64,000 nt of DNA, taken from assembly GCA_016714905.1 (NCBI GenBank), contig JADKBW010000018.1, positions 1-64,000 on the forward strand, in the 5' to 3' direction. The notes below the pieces were generated by a model. The model made no database searches and was not told the DNA's origin. It was given only the letters and a program-made list of their open reading frames with translations. Made by a program: the position numbers and the translations under genes. Of the stretch, positions 26,401-34,412 are shown piece by piece. Each line of letters begins with the position of its first letter. Position 1 is the first letter of the stretch. This DNA is from Flavobacterium sp. (GTDB lineage Bacteria > Bacteroidota > Bacteroidia > Flavobacteriales > Flavobacteriaceae).

Positions 26401-28826
26401 TGCCAAATGAAACCATCATGGCTTGGATAGATTTAAATAGTACATTCTCTTCTACGGGAGTGGTTGCAGGTCAACCTGGATTCCAATTAAAAGTCAATAG
26501 TGCTAGAAATTTACAAGCAGTAGTCAATGGTTCAACGATTACATTTTCGACAACACCACTTGCTACTTCACAATGGACTCATGTAGGTGCCACTTACAAC
26601 GGTTCAACAGTACGATTATTCCTAAATGGACAAATGGTTGCCAGTGGAGCAGCTACAGGTAGTGTGCCTTCAAGTGCGTTAACTATTGGTAAAAACCCAA
26701 GTGCAGCAACAGAATACTTCAAAGGAAAAATTGATGAAGTACGTGTATTTAATGTCGCTTTAACTGATTTGCAATTGCAAAGAATGGTATATCAAGAAGT
26801 TCAAAATACAGCATCACAAGTGCGAGGTACAATTGTGCCAAAAGATATCGAAGCACTTCCATATGCCAATATGTTAAGAAACTACAGAATGGATGCTTAC
26901 AAAGATGATATCGTCGATAACTTCACAACGGCTACCATAGATGTAGGAAGTGGAATGAGAATCTACAACCATAAAGTGATTAGAGCACAAGAAGCACCAA
27001 TGCCTTTCGTAACAAGAACAACAGGAACTTTTGCTACTGCAGTAAACGATCCTTCAAAAGACATAAGAGGAATGGACGTCACTGATTTTGATTATTCTAT
27101 TATTCGAGTGAATCACAATATTACAGAAACAGCAAATTCAACTGACTTAGCGATGTTTGTAAACTCTGGTGTGACAATTACGATGAATAACGATACCAAA
27201 ATTCAAAATGATTGGTACTTAGATTTAGACGGTAAAATCGACCTTCAAGGAAAATCACAATTGGTTCAAACTGCAAATAGTGAATTAGACGTGACTAGTG
27301 CTGGTTCTATCGAAAGAGACCAACAAGGACAATCTAATATGTTTAACTATAACTACTGGTGTTCTCCGGTGGGTGCGTTAAGTACAACCGCAAACAATAC
27401 AGCTTATACAGTTAGTGGTGTAATGCGAGATGGAACAGATCCGAATAATATTCAACCGATTACTTGGACTACAGGGTACAACGGGGCTGCAACTTCTCCG
27501 ATTACTTTGAGTAGCTATTGGATTTTTAAATTCCAAAACCTATCTCCTGAGTACGCAAACTGGGCGGCAGTTGGTAACAACGGAACATTACAAGCTGCTC
27601 AAGGATATACAATGAAAGGAACTGCTGCAGCTACTGAATCTCAAAATTATACTTTTGTAGGAAAACCAAACAATGGTACAATTACAACTCCAATCGCTGG
27701 AGGTAACTTAAACCTATGCGGAAATCCTTATCCTTCTGCATTAGATGCTGATGCCTTTATCACGGCAAACAGCAGTGTAATGACGGGTGCGGTATATTTC
27801 TGGGAACATTTTAACACCAATAATTCCCATAATCTTCTTGACTATCAAGGTGGTTATGCGGCAAGAAACTTGGTCGGAGGTACACCTCCAGTAGCACCAA
27901 CAGGAATTAGTGGATTGGGATCAAGTTCTAGAATTCCAAGCAGATTCATTCCAGTTGGACAAGGATTCTTAGTCTATGCAGGCGCAACTGGCGGAAACAT
28001 TACCTTTAATAATAACCAACGTAGCTTTATTAAAGAAACCAACGCTAGTTCTAACGTCATGTTTAGACACAATAATCAGTCGGTGTCTGTAGTAGATAGA
28101 AACTTTGACAACAGTGAAGATGAAATTGTAGATAACAACAATTTCGCTAAAATCAGATTGGGCTTCAACTCTGTAAACGGATACCACCGTCAAATTCTAC
28201 TAGGATTTATGGATAACTTGGCAACCGAAGGATTTGACCCTGGTTATGACGCGACGCAACTCGACAGTCAACCGAATGATCTTTACTTTACGAATTCTGG
28301 ATTTAACTTAGTAATCCAAGGTGTAGATGCATTCGACTCTAGCAAAATCTTACCATTGTCTGTAAAAAATGGTCTAGAAGGAAACGTAGAATTCGTCTTA
28401 GATGCCACTGAAAACTTTGATGAAAATCAAAATATTTACATCCATGACAATGTAACGGATCAATACCATGACATAAGAAACGGAAACTTTGAAATCAATT
28501 TACCAATAGGAACTTTTGATACCAGATTCTCGTTGAGATTTACCAGTACGTCATTGGATACAAATGATTTCGATCTAAGTGAAGAAGTGCTTGTTAAATT
28601 TACCAATAGTAATGATACAATCACCATCAACAATGGCACATTAGATGCAACGGTTCAAACGGTAGATCTTTACAACATGCTTGGACAATCAATTCGTACT
28701 TGGGAAGTGAAAAACGCAGACCAAAAGAAAATTCAAATACCAGTTACAAATGTAAGTACAGGTACTTATATTGTAAAAGTACATACAACAAAAGGTGATT
28801 TAAGTAGTAAAATAATCATCGAATAA
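21756..28826 (+). CDS. Giant surface protein 2, main part: repeats, choice-of-anchor D, TSP3, LamG, T9SS tail
   Basis: The frame gives 2,356 residues, in the same phase as the N-terminal part. In order: repeats 4-9 (to about residue 565); an Ig-like domain (GTLNWYANATGGAILGSGTG); four ASH/choice-of-anchor-D domains at about 648-1120 (each EIDVQGN...WTDFSS...TFTIxNNG...TTFxVTFAPTA); TSP3 calcium repeats from about 1122 (DNDSDGIPNNADLDDDNDGV); a jelly-roll segment (FVNGSFENPVIPATSYRILA); more TSP3; LamG at about 1520-1690 (LYLDFDGRNDYGQDATAL); a conserved C-region shared with giant protein 1; and a type A tail (TVDLYNMLGQSIRTWEVKN, TGTYIVKVHTTKGDLSSKII). Inferred to be a T9SS-exported surface adhesin. 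The apparent start at 21756 is only where the frame resumes after the break at ~21,690. Confidence 0.85.
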   Translation: MTLTAYGNPPCNPIISTKTLLIRRPMTAVAGTAITACSSVGAINVTAGSSATFQTTVTWTSSGTGTFANPNSLTTCTYTPSAADITAGSVTLTLTASNGGCADVTSTKTLTIRSLPTAIAGAAFATCSTSGAINITAGSSAPNQTSVTWTSNGTGTFTNANSLTLCTYNPSAADITAGSRIFTLTAFGSAPCANATATKVLTISRAMTANAGTAITTCSSVGAVNITAGSTATNQTAVTWTSSGTGTFANSNSLTTCTYTPSAADIVSGSVTLTLTASNAGCANVTSTKTLTIRSLPTAVAGAAFTTCSSTGAINITTGSSATNQASVTWTSSGTGTFTNANSLTLCTYNPSAADITAGTVTFTLTAVGNAPCANATATKVLTISRAMTVNAGTAITNCSSVGTFNVTAGSSATNHTTVTWTSSGTGTFANPNSLTTCTYTPSAADITAGSVTLTLTASNIGCPNVTSTKIVTIRAAATAVAGSNFTSCYTSGAINITTGASASNFSSVTWTSNGTGTFTNANSLTLCTYTPSAADIVAGSRTFTLTATGNAPCANATSTKTMTIFTAPTVTGTTPGSRTGAGSVFLAATASVGTLNWYANATGGAILGSGTGFSTPSIAVTTTYYVEAANGTCVSSPRIAVIATVNYNEIDIQGNATSIASGDITPSIADWTDFGSSNATRTYTIRNVGVSLLTIGTLTISGVNASEFTVTTPPSPTIPIGGSTTFTITFAPTAVGVRSANIAIINNDLDESPYTFDIQGTSIAQEIDVQGNAVSIANGDITPTTADWTDFSSVVGTRTYTIRNNGSLVMNIGAITITGVDASDFTVSTPPAATIAAFGSTTFIVTFAPTAINTRSATINIANDDTDENPYTFNIQGFGIIPEIDVQGNSNSIVDNDITPSTTDWTDFSSTASTRTFTIFNNGNITLNVGPIVISGANAADFSVITTPSSTVAAFSTTTFVVLFSPSALGLRTATITFSNNDSTENPYNFNIQGTGVPREIDVQGLGLSIPNGDMVTSVSDDTDFGPADINLATITKTFTIRNSGSLSLTISNPTITGLNASEFSISANPGTLIIGAGSSTTFSVTFNPSAVFTRVATINIVSDDSDENPYTFAIQGAGLLDNDSDGIPNNADLDDDNDGVVDSIECGTCISDPFVNGSFENPVIPATSYRILASPLVNGWTNSAEAFIEIWSTGFNGVPAAAGNQFAELNANVAGNLYQTFCLNGAGGTINWSIKHRGRSGTDVAAVRFGATLATIATVATMTDGNTSWGSYSGTYAIPVGQTSIVLAFTAISSTGGLSYGNFIDDVQIIINQNCIDSDADTIADIIDVDDDNDGIPSIEEVGFKAYSNGTATMDKTNVATWTDADANGINDFIDTMLAGGTYVIPDADGDGVRNYLDLDSDNDTLFDVDEANTLNGDGDINGDGKGDGADAEGDGLLNLYDNSALFGSTTRPYAQDSDLNGIADFLQLDSNDDGTNDIQTGLYGSFDINGDGKVDGTGDTDGDGILNNFDTNDVVKGSPRDLDRKLYLDFDGRNDYGQDATALGILPNETIMAWIDLNSTFSSTGVVAGQPGFQLKVNSARNLQAVVNGSTITFSTTPLATSQWTHVGATYNGSTVRLFLNGQMVASGAATGSVPSSALTIGKNPSAATEYFKGKIDEVRVFNVALTDLQLQRMVYQEVQNTASQVRGTIVPKDIEALPYANMLRNYRMDAYKDDIVDNFTTATIDVGSGMRIYNHKVIRAQEAPMPFVTRTTGTFATAVNDPSKDIRGMDVTDFDYSIIRVNHNITETANSTDLAMFVNSGVTITMNNDTKIQNDWYLDLDGKIDLQGKSQLVQTANSELDVTSAGSIERDQQGQSNMFNYNYWCSPVGALSTTANNTAYTVSGVMRDGTDPNNIQPITWTTGYNGAATSPITLSSYWIFKFQNLSPEYANWAAVGNNGTLQAAQGYTMKGTAAATESQNYTFVGKPNNGTITTPIAGGNLNLCGNPYPSALDADAFITANSSVMTGAVYFWEHFNTNNSHNLLDYQGGYAARNLVGGTPPVAPTGISGLGSSSRIPSRFIPVGQGFLVYAGATGGNITFNNNQRSFIKETNASSNVMFRHNNQSVSVVDRNFDNSEDEIVDNNNFAKIRLGFNSVNGYHRQILLGFMDNLATEGFDPGYDATQLDSQPNDLYFTNSGFNLVIQGVDAFDSSKILPLSVKNGLEGNVEFVLDATENFDENQNIYIHDNVTDQYHDIRNGNFEINLPIGTFDTRFSLRFTSTSLDTNDFDLSEEVLVKFTNSNDTITINNGTLDATVQTVDLYNMLGQSIRTWEVKNADQKKIQIPVTNVSTGTYIVKVHTTKGDLSSKIIIE
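23699..25110 (+). repeat. Four tandem choice-of-anchor-D coding repeats
   Basis: Four units of about 350 bases, each encoding ~115 residues beginning with EIDIQG or EIDVQG and ending with YTFxIQGxG. The first three resemble each other more than the fourth, which starts REIDVQGLGLSIPNGDM. Confidence 0.85.
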
Positions 28827-28853
28827 TCCCCCCCTTTTTTCCCCAAATAAGGT

Positions 28854-28890
28854 AAAGGAGCTTCTTGTAATGAGAAGCTCCTTTTTGTTT
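28854..28890 (+). terminator. Intrinsic terminator of giant gene 2
   Basis: AAAGGAGCTTCT-TGTAATG-AGAAGCTCCTTTTTG: a 10-bp or longer stem followed by T5, 28 bases after the stop. Confidence 0.9.
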
Positions 28891-28939
28891 CGAAAAGTAT
28901 TGCCTTTTAACAAAACAACAGATTAGAAGTTTTTAGAAT

Positions 28940-28986
28940 AAATCTGCGACCCGAGCGACAGCGAACGGACGCAGTAATCTGCGGTA
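28940..28986. repeat. Short GC-richer intergenic element
   Basis: AATCTGCG occurs twice (28942 and about 28976), flanking ACCCGAGCGACAGCGAACGG. A closely similar core, ACCCGAGCGAAGCGAACGG, lies at 59931-59949 in another intergenic gap. CTGCG and CGCAG form an inverted pair around the core. Confidence 0.45.
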
Positions 28987-29014
28987 AATAATTTTATTGG
29001 AAGACTTTTAAAAT

Positions 29015-30385
29015 TTAGGACAACTGCAATTTCAAATCCTCATATGAAAGTGTCTTTTGTTCGCCGGTTCTGAGATCTTTTAATCCAAATCTCCCCTGCT
29101 CCATTTCAGTTTCACCTACAATAACGACGAAAGGAATCTGTCGCTTATCCGCATACATTAATTGCTTCCCTACTTTAATAGCATCAGGATACAACTCTAC
29201 TTTAATCGAGTCTTGTCTGAGTTTTTGAATGGCTTGCAAAGCATAAAAAGCTTCTTTTTCACCATAATTGATAAATAGGGCTTTGGTGGATGTAATTACC
29301 GTTTCTGGAAACAATTGGAGTTCCTCGATAACTAAATAAATTCGATCCAAACCAAATGAAATGCCGACGCCACTAATATCTTTCAATCCAAAAATACCCG
29401 TCAAATCATCATATCTACCACCACCGCCAATCGAACCCATGGCTACTGATTTTGGCGGAGCCACTTCAAAAATAGCCCCAGTGTAATAATTTAAGCCTCG
29501 TGCTAAAGTCACATCCAAATCCAGTGTCGAACATTGTAATCCTAACGCTAAAACTTGACTGCAAATAAATTGCAATTCTTCAATACCTCTCATTCCCTCT
29601 TCCGAAGACGCCAGTAACGTGGACAATTGCTGTATTTTCTCTTCGATGCTTCCCGAAAATTGAAACAAAGGCTGCACTTTCAAAATAGCCGCTTCAGAAA
29701 TTCCTTTTTCCAACATTTCTTTTTTCACGCCATCAGCTCCGTTTTTGTCTAGTTTGTCTAAGGCAACAGTAAAGTCAATCAACTTATCTTGCGCACCAAT
29801 AACCTCGGCAATACCCGATAAGACTTTTCGATTATTAATTTTAATGGTAACACCATCCAAACCCAAGTCAGAAAAAACGGCATCATACAATTGCACCAAT
29901 TCAACTTCTTGCCATAATGAATTGGATCCCACTACATCGGCATCGCATTGAAAGAACTCTCTAAAGCGTCCTTTCTGCGGGCGATCTGCTCTCCAAACCG
30001 GTTGAATTTGGTAGCGCTTAAACGGAAATTCAATCTCATTTTGGTGCTGCACTACGTAACGGGCAAAAGGAACCGTTAAGTCATAACGCAACGCTTTTTC
30101 AGAGATGCTTGAAGTCAACTTGTTGCTTTCCTTATTGCTCAAAGCACTTTCATCGGCTTTACTCAAATAATCGCCTGAATTCAAAATCTTAAAAATCAAT
30201 CGATCACCTTCTTCACCATATTTCCCCATCAAAGTTTCTGAATTTTCAAAAGACGGGGTTTCAATCGGCTGAAATCCGTACTTCTCAAAATTGTTCTTTA
30301 TAATTGAAAAAATATAGTTTCGCTTAGACACCTCAGCAGGTGAAAAATCTCTGGTCCCTTTAGGTATACTTGGTTTTTGAGCCAT
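29015..30385 (-). CDS. hisS: Histidyl-tRNA synthetase
   Basis: This 456-residue class II synthetase shows motif 1 (GFQPIETPSFENSETLMGKYG), motif 2 (VWRADRPQKGRFREFFQCDA), the histidine-binding signature LARGLNYYTGAIFEV, motif 3 elements (GGGGRYDDL, GVGISFGLDRIYLV) and a C-terminal anticodon-binding domain (ALFINYGEKEAFYALQAIQK). It charges tRNA-His. The start AQKPSIPKGTRDFSP is typical. A 14-bp tandem repeat lies 24 bases upstream of its start, between it and the divergent ABC permease. Confidence 0.96.
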   Translation of the reverse strand: MAQKPSIPKGTRDFSPAEVSKRNYIFSIIKNNFEKYGFQPIETPSFENSETLMGKYGEEGDRLIFKILNSGDYLSKADESALSNKESNKLTSSISEKALRYDLTVPFARYVVQHQNEIEFPFKRYQIQPVWRADRPQKGRFREFFQCDADVVGSNSLWQEVELVQLYDAVFSDLGLDGVTIKINNRKVLSGIAEVIGAQDKLIDFTVALDKLDKNGADGVKKEMLEKGISEAAILKVQPLFQFSGSIEEKIQQLSTLLASSEEGMRGIEELQFICSQVLALGLQCSTLDLDVTLARGLNYYTGAIFEVAPPKSVAMGSIGGGGRYDDLTGIFGLKDISGVGISFGLDRIYLVIEELQLFPETVITSTKALFINYGEKEAFYALQAIQKLRQDSIKVELYPDAIKVGKQLMYADKRQIPFVVIVGETEMEQGRFGLKDLRTGEQKTLSYEDLKLQLS

Positions 30386-30408
30386 TTCTTAGATTGTTGG
30401 ATTTTTGG

Positions 30409-30440
30409 ACCGGCAACCGAAAACCGGCAACCGACAACCA
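30409..30440. repeat. 14-bp tandem repeat between hisS and ABC permease
   Basis: ACCGGCAACCGAAA (30409-30422) is followed directly by ACCGGCAACCGACA (30423-30436) and ACCA. Each unit splits into two 7-base halves. Confidence 0.6.
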
Positions 30441-30530
30441 ATTCTCTGCAAATATCTTATTTTTAAAATAAATAATCCGCTTCAAAGTAAACTTGTAACA
30501 AAAATTGTAAATTCGTGACAAACACCCATC

Positions 30531-31772
30531 ATGCTAAAACTCTTTAAAGAAAATGTTAGAATTGCGCTAAGTTCGATAAGAACACAGCTCCTTCGAACCA
30601 TTTTGACAGTGTTAATTATTGCGATTGGAATTACAGCACTCGTGTGTATTTTGACCGTGGTAGCAGCATTAGAAAACACCTTATCTACCGACTTTGCTTC
30701 GATGGGTTCCAATACATTCAACATCAATCAATATGCATTCAGCAGCATACGACGACGTGGAGTTGAAAGAGAAATTATCAATCCAATTATATCCTACCCA
30801 GAAGCAATCGCCTTCAAAGAAAAATACCATTTCCCTTTTACGCAAACCTCACTATCATTTACGGCAGTTTCCAACGCTGAAGTAAAATTTGAAAACAAAA
30901 AAACAGATCCACAAATAACCGTCGTGGGTATCGATGAACATTACGTTGTCAACTCGGGCTTAGAAACTACAAAAGGCAGAAATTTTACTGGATTTGATAT
31001 TTCCAATAACAGTTATTCCTGCATTCTAGGATCCGATTTTGAAAAAGATTTATTCAAAGACACCAATCCAATCGATAAAGTAATTTCGATACGCGGTGCC
31101 AAATTTAAAGTCATCGGAGTCCTGAAAGAGAAAGGTTCCACTTTTGGGAACAGTCAAGATTTAAGAGTGCTCATTCCAATTCAAATTGCCAGATCGCTCT
31201 TCAATCAACCCAACATTGATTATAGTATCAGTGTGATGGTCGACAAAAAAGAAGTCCTCGAACAAGCCATTGATAATGCAACGGGAACCATGAGGAGAAT
31301 TCGAAAATTAAGCCCGGTAAAAGAATCCAATTTTGGTATCTCTCGCTCGGATGATTTGATCAACAAGATTCTTAGCATTACACAATATTTGGGAATCTCG
31401 GCTTGGGTGATTGGTATTATTACGATCTTCGGTTCCTCTATTGCGTTGATGAATATCATGCTGGTTTCAGTCACGGAGAGAACCCGTGAAATCGGCGTCC
31501 GAAAAGCATTGGGCGCTAAACGAAGTACCATTGCGATGCAGTTTTTTATAGAGACCTTAGTCATTGGCCAAATGGGTGGAATTTTCGGAATAATTCTCGG
31601 TATTTCGGCAGGATATGGAATTGCATCATTATTAGAATTTGATTTTGTGACGCCTTGGGCTGCCATATTATCTGCCTTTGTAACGACTTTTGTAGTCGCT
31701 ATCTTTTCTGGATCATTTCCTGCCTTAAAAGCTTCGAAATTAGATCCTATTGAGGCGTTGCGGTATGAATAA
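30531..31772 (+). CDS. MacB/FtsX-type ABC transporter permease
   Basis: A 413-residue permease with an N-terminal membrane helix (LLRTILTVLIIAIGITALVC), a ~230-residue periplasmic MacB core domain (NTFNINQYAFSS, IVVG-type core), then three C-terminal helices with the FtsX signature (IMLVSVTERTREIGVRKALG, GQMGGIFGIILGISAGYG, and FPALKASKLDPIEALRYE at the end). Such permeases act with a MacB-like ATPase in mechanotransmission, lipoprotein transport or export of antibiotics. No ATPase gene is adjacent, so the partner must be encoded elsewhere. Confidence 0.9.
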   Translation: MLKLFKENVRIALSSIRTQLLRTILTVLIIAIGITALVCILTVVAALENTLSTDFASMGSNTFNINQYAFSSIRRRGVEREIINPIISYPEAIAFKEKYHFPFTQTSLSFTAVSNAEVKFENKKTDPQITVVGIDEHYVVNSGLETTKGRNFTGFDISNNSYSCILGSDFEKDLFKDTNPIDKVISIRGAKFKVIGVLKEKGSTFGNSQDLRVLIPIQIARSLFNQPNIDYSISVMVDKKEVLEQAIDNATGTMRRIRKLSPVKESNFGISRSDDLINKILSITQYLGISAWVIGIITIFGSSIALMNIMLVSVTERTREIGVRKALGAKRSTIAMQFFIETLVIGQMGGIFGIILGISAGYGIASLLEFDFVTPWAAILSAFVTTFVVAIFSGSFPALKASKLDPIEALRYE

Positions 31773-31802
31773 AAATAAACTTCGAGATATGAACCCAATT
31801 CC

Positions 31803-31837
31803 TAATTCGTAATTCTTAATTCGTAATTCTTAATTCG
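31803..31837. repeat. Heptamer repeat overlapping the prmC stop codon
   Basis: Five 7-base words TAATTCG or TAATTCT in strict alternation (a 14-bp unit repeated 2.5 times). The stop codon of prmC (31830-31832) lies inside the array. Confidence 0.7.
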
Positions 31838-32687
31838 CCTTGCGCCCACAAATCATCCGATCATTTCCATAAATATCTTTCCGCAATTCAACAGCAACAA
31901 AACCCATAGAATTTAATAAATCGATCATCTCCAATCCTAAATATTGATTGATTTCAAAATACAATTTCCCATTTTCTTTCAAGTTTTTTTGAGCCAAAGC
32001 TGCAATTTTTCTATAAAAAAGTAACGCGTCGTTATCATCAACAAACAAAGCCAAATGCGGTTCGTGCTCCAAAACATTCTTTTTGATTTCGGCTTTTTCA
32101 AGGGTTCTAACATACGGCGGATTGGAAACAATAACATCAAATTGCCCCTGCAAATCTTCCGTTTCCAAAATATTTTGACAAAGGAAAGTCACAACAACGT
32201 CGTTCGTCTGCGCATTTGTCTGAGCGAGTTCCAACGCCTCCTGTGAAACATCAATAGCAGTAGTTTCTGATTGTGAAATGTTCTTAGCCAAAGCAATCGC
32301 AATGCAACCAGAACCCGTTCCGATATCGAGTATTTTACAATCTTCTATAGGTTCCTTTTTATAATCTGACAATATCCAGTCAACAAGTTCTTCTGTTTCA
32401 GGACGAGGAATGAGTACAATCGCATTGACTTCAAAATCCAACCCATAAAAGCTAGTGGCACCTAATAGATACTGAATTGGAACTTCGTCAAGCAATTCTT
32501 TCAATATACTATTCCATTCAACTATTTGCTCTTCGGCTAAATCAGAATCTGGCTGCAACGCCAAGTCGATTCTTCTCATTTTTAATTTGTGCTCCAAAAT
32601 CAAATAAAAAAAACTTTCCGCTTCAACCGCATCGTAAACAGGCAGTAACGTTTCTATAAAAATCGATCGATAATCTTTAACTCTCAT
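31830..32687 (-). CDS. prmC: Peptide chain release factor N5-glutamine methyltransferase
   Basis: From the ATG at 32687 (MRVKDYRSIFIETLLPVYD) the product is 285 residues. It has the helical N-terminal PrmC domain, QYLLGATSFYGLDFEVN, the SAM-binding motif (LDIGTGSGCIAIALAKN) and the catalytic NPPY in FDVIVSNPPYVRTLEKAEI. It methylates the GGQ glutamine of release factors RF1/RF2. The frame is open two codons further (TTG ATT), but ATG is preferred. The stop codon falls inside a heptamer repeat array. Convergent with the ABC permease and divergent from ribD. Confidence 0.95.
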   Translation of the reverse strand: MRVKDYRSIFIETLLPVYDAVEAESFFYLILEHKLKMRRIDLALQPDSDLAEEQIVEWNSILKELLDEVPIQYLLGATSFYGLDFEVNAIVLIPRPETEELVDWILSDYKKEPIEDCKILDIGTGSGCIAIALAKNISQSETTAIDVSQEALELAQTNAQTNDVVVTFLCQNILETEDLQGQFDVIVSNPPYVRTLEKAEIKKNVLEHEPHLALFVDDNDALLFYRKIAALAQKNLKENGKLYFEINQYLGLEMIDLLNSMGFVAVELRKDIYGNDRMICGRKAN

Positions 32688-32782
32688 AATCAAAACAAAA
32701 AATGCAATAGTGCCGACTAGAAAACAAATATAAGTAAAACCTGATGGTTCTTATTCTAAAAGTAAAATCCTATTTTTGTACA

Positions 32783-33811
32783 ATGAATATCCACGAAAAA
32801 TACATGCAGCGTTGCTTACAAATCGCCAAAAACGGGATATCAGCTGCCTTGCCAAATCCGTCGGTTGGCGCTGTGATTGTGCATCAAGAAAAAATTATCG
32901 GGGAAGGATTTACCTCGGCCTACGGCGGCCCACATGCAGAAGTCAATGCCATCAATGCGGTCGAAGACAAATCACTTTTAAAAGAAGCAACACTTTACGT
33001 GAGTCTAGAACCTTGCAGTCATTTCGGAAAAACACCGCCATGCTGCGACCTCATTCTAAAAAATGATATTCCCAACATTATAATTGGTTGCCAAGACCCC
33101 AATGTGCTCGTGGCAGGAAAAAGTATTCAAAAACTGAAAGAAGCGGGAAAAGTAGTTGTTGTAGGGGTTTTGGAAAAAGAATGCCAGGAGGCAAACCGTC
33201 GCTTTTTTACATTTCACACTAAAAAAAGACCATACATTATACTTAAATGGGCAGAAAGTCTTGACGGTTATATCGCACCATCCAAAGAAGTTCGGCTTCA
33301 AGAACATCAGGCAAAACGTCAACCATTTTGGATTTCAAATAAATATTCACGACAATTAACCCACAAATGGAGAAGTGAAGAACAAGCGATTTTAATCGGA
33401 ACCCAAACCGCAATCGACGATAATCCAAAATTAGATGTGAGGGATTGGAAAGGTAAAAATCCTGTTAAAATTGTTTTAGACCAAAATAATCGAATTCCAA
33501 AAGAAAATGATATCTTTGATAATCGATCAAATGTCATCGTCCTTACTGCAGCAGATTTGGATTTCACAAATAAAATGGCAGCGCAAATTGCACACATTAT
33601 TTATGAAAAAAATATAGCATCAGTAATTATTGAAGGTGGTCGACAGACTTTACAATCTTTTATTGATGAAAATCTATGGGATGAAGCAAGAGTTTTTCGA
33701 GGATCAACCGTCTTAAATAACGGAATCAAAGCACCCAAAATTAAAGCGAAGTTAATGGCTGCTACAGCTATAATTAATGATGAACTATTAATATTTACAA
33801 ACCATGATTAA
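32783..33811 (+). CDS. ribD: Bifunctional riboflavin deaminase/reductase RibD
   Basis: The 342-residue product (MNIHEKYMQRCLQIAKNG) has an N-terminal cytidine-deaminase fold with zinc ligands (HAEVNAI, then EPCSHFGKTPPCCDLI). The C-terminal reductase domain follows (RPYIILKWAESLDGYIAP, WISNKYSRQLTHKWRSEEQA, ILIGTQTAIDDNPKL, SVIIEGGRQTLQSF). It performs the second and third steps of riboflavin synthesis. The frame extends upstream to 32744, but the ATG at 32783 fits the family. It overlaps the HAD gene by 8 bases. Confidence 0.95.
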   Translation: MNIHEKYMQRCLQIAKNGISAALPNPSVGAVIVHQEKIIGEGFTSAYGGPHAEVNAINAVEDKSLLKEATLYVSLEPCSHFGKTPPCCDLILKNDIPNIIIGCQDPNVLVAGKSIQKLKEAGKVVVVGVLEKECQEANRRFFTFHTKKRPYIILKWAESLDGYIAPSKEVRLQEHQAKRQPFWISNKYSRQLTHKWRSEEQAILIGTQTAIDDNPKLDVRDWKGKNPVKIVLDQNNRIPKENDIFDNRSNVIVLTAADLDFTNKMAAQIAHIIYEKNIASVIIEGGRQTLQSFIDENLWDEARVFRGSTVLNNGIKAPKIKAKLMAATAIINDELLIFTNHD

Positions 33812-34406
33812 CACTATTATATTCGATTTTGGAGACATCTTTGTCAATTTAGAAAAAGAAGCTACTATTGAAGAATTTAAAAAATTAGGGCTAAACGGAC
33901 CCAATGAGGAGTTGTTGATTATGAATGATATGTTCGAAAGAGGGAAAATTAGTGAACAACAATTTATTGATGGTTTTAAAAAATTTATTCCCAACGCTGA
34001 CGTTCACGAAATTCGTAAAGCTTGGAATTCAGTTATTGGCGAGTTTCCCTTATACCGCTTAGAGTTCCTTCAAATGCTGTCGAACAAATACCGACTTTTT
34101 CTTCTTACAAATACAGATGCTATTCATATTAGTAGATTCGAGCATATGGTAGGCGTTTCCTTTTTTAGCGACTTCTATCAATGTTTTGAAAAAGTATACT
34201 ATTCCTTCGAAATGGGAATGAGAAAACCCGATACTGAAATATTTAATCATCTGCTGAAGAAACACGATTTGTCTCCAAAACGAACTTTGTTTATAGATGA
34301 TAAAAAAGAAAATACCGACGCTGCTGCGGCACTGGGAATTCAAGTTTGGAATCTAAAAGTGGGAGAAGAAGATGTAGTAGACTTATTCGACAAACAACTT
34401 TTATAG
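33804..34406 (+). CDS. HAD-superfamily hydrolase
   Basis: A 200-residue HAD-IA type hydrolase: motif I IIFDFGDIFVNLE (Asp nucleophile; Gly instead of the second Asp, as in the YihX-like subgroup), motif II LFLLTNTD, Lys in EMGMRKPDTEIF, and motif IV TLFIDDKKENTDAA. It probably dephosphorylates a small phosphorylated metabolite. Overlap with ribD suggests co-expression, and a role in riboflavin phosphate removal is possible; that is inference from context. Confidence 0.85.
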   Translation: MINTIIFDFGDIFVNLEKEATIEEFKKLGLNGPNEELLIMNDMFERGKISEQQFIDGFKKFIPNADVHEIRKAWNSVIGEFPLYRLEFLQMLSNKYRLFLLTNTDAIHISRFEHMVGVSFFSDFYQCFEKVYYSFEMGMRKPDTEIFNHLLKKHDLSPKRTLFIDDKKENTDAAAALGIQVWNLKVGEEDVVDLFDKQLL

Positions 34407-34412
34407 TTCTAA

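Noticed and set aside
19926..28826. CRISPR-like periodicity in the ~270-bp repeats
   Set aside because: The repeats are translated in frame with protein-level conservation; there are no short identical repeats separated by unique spacers.
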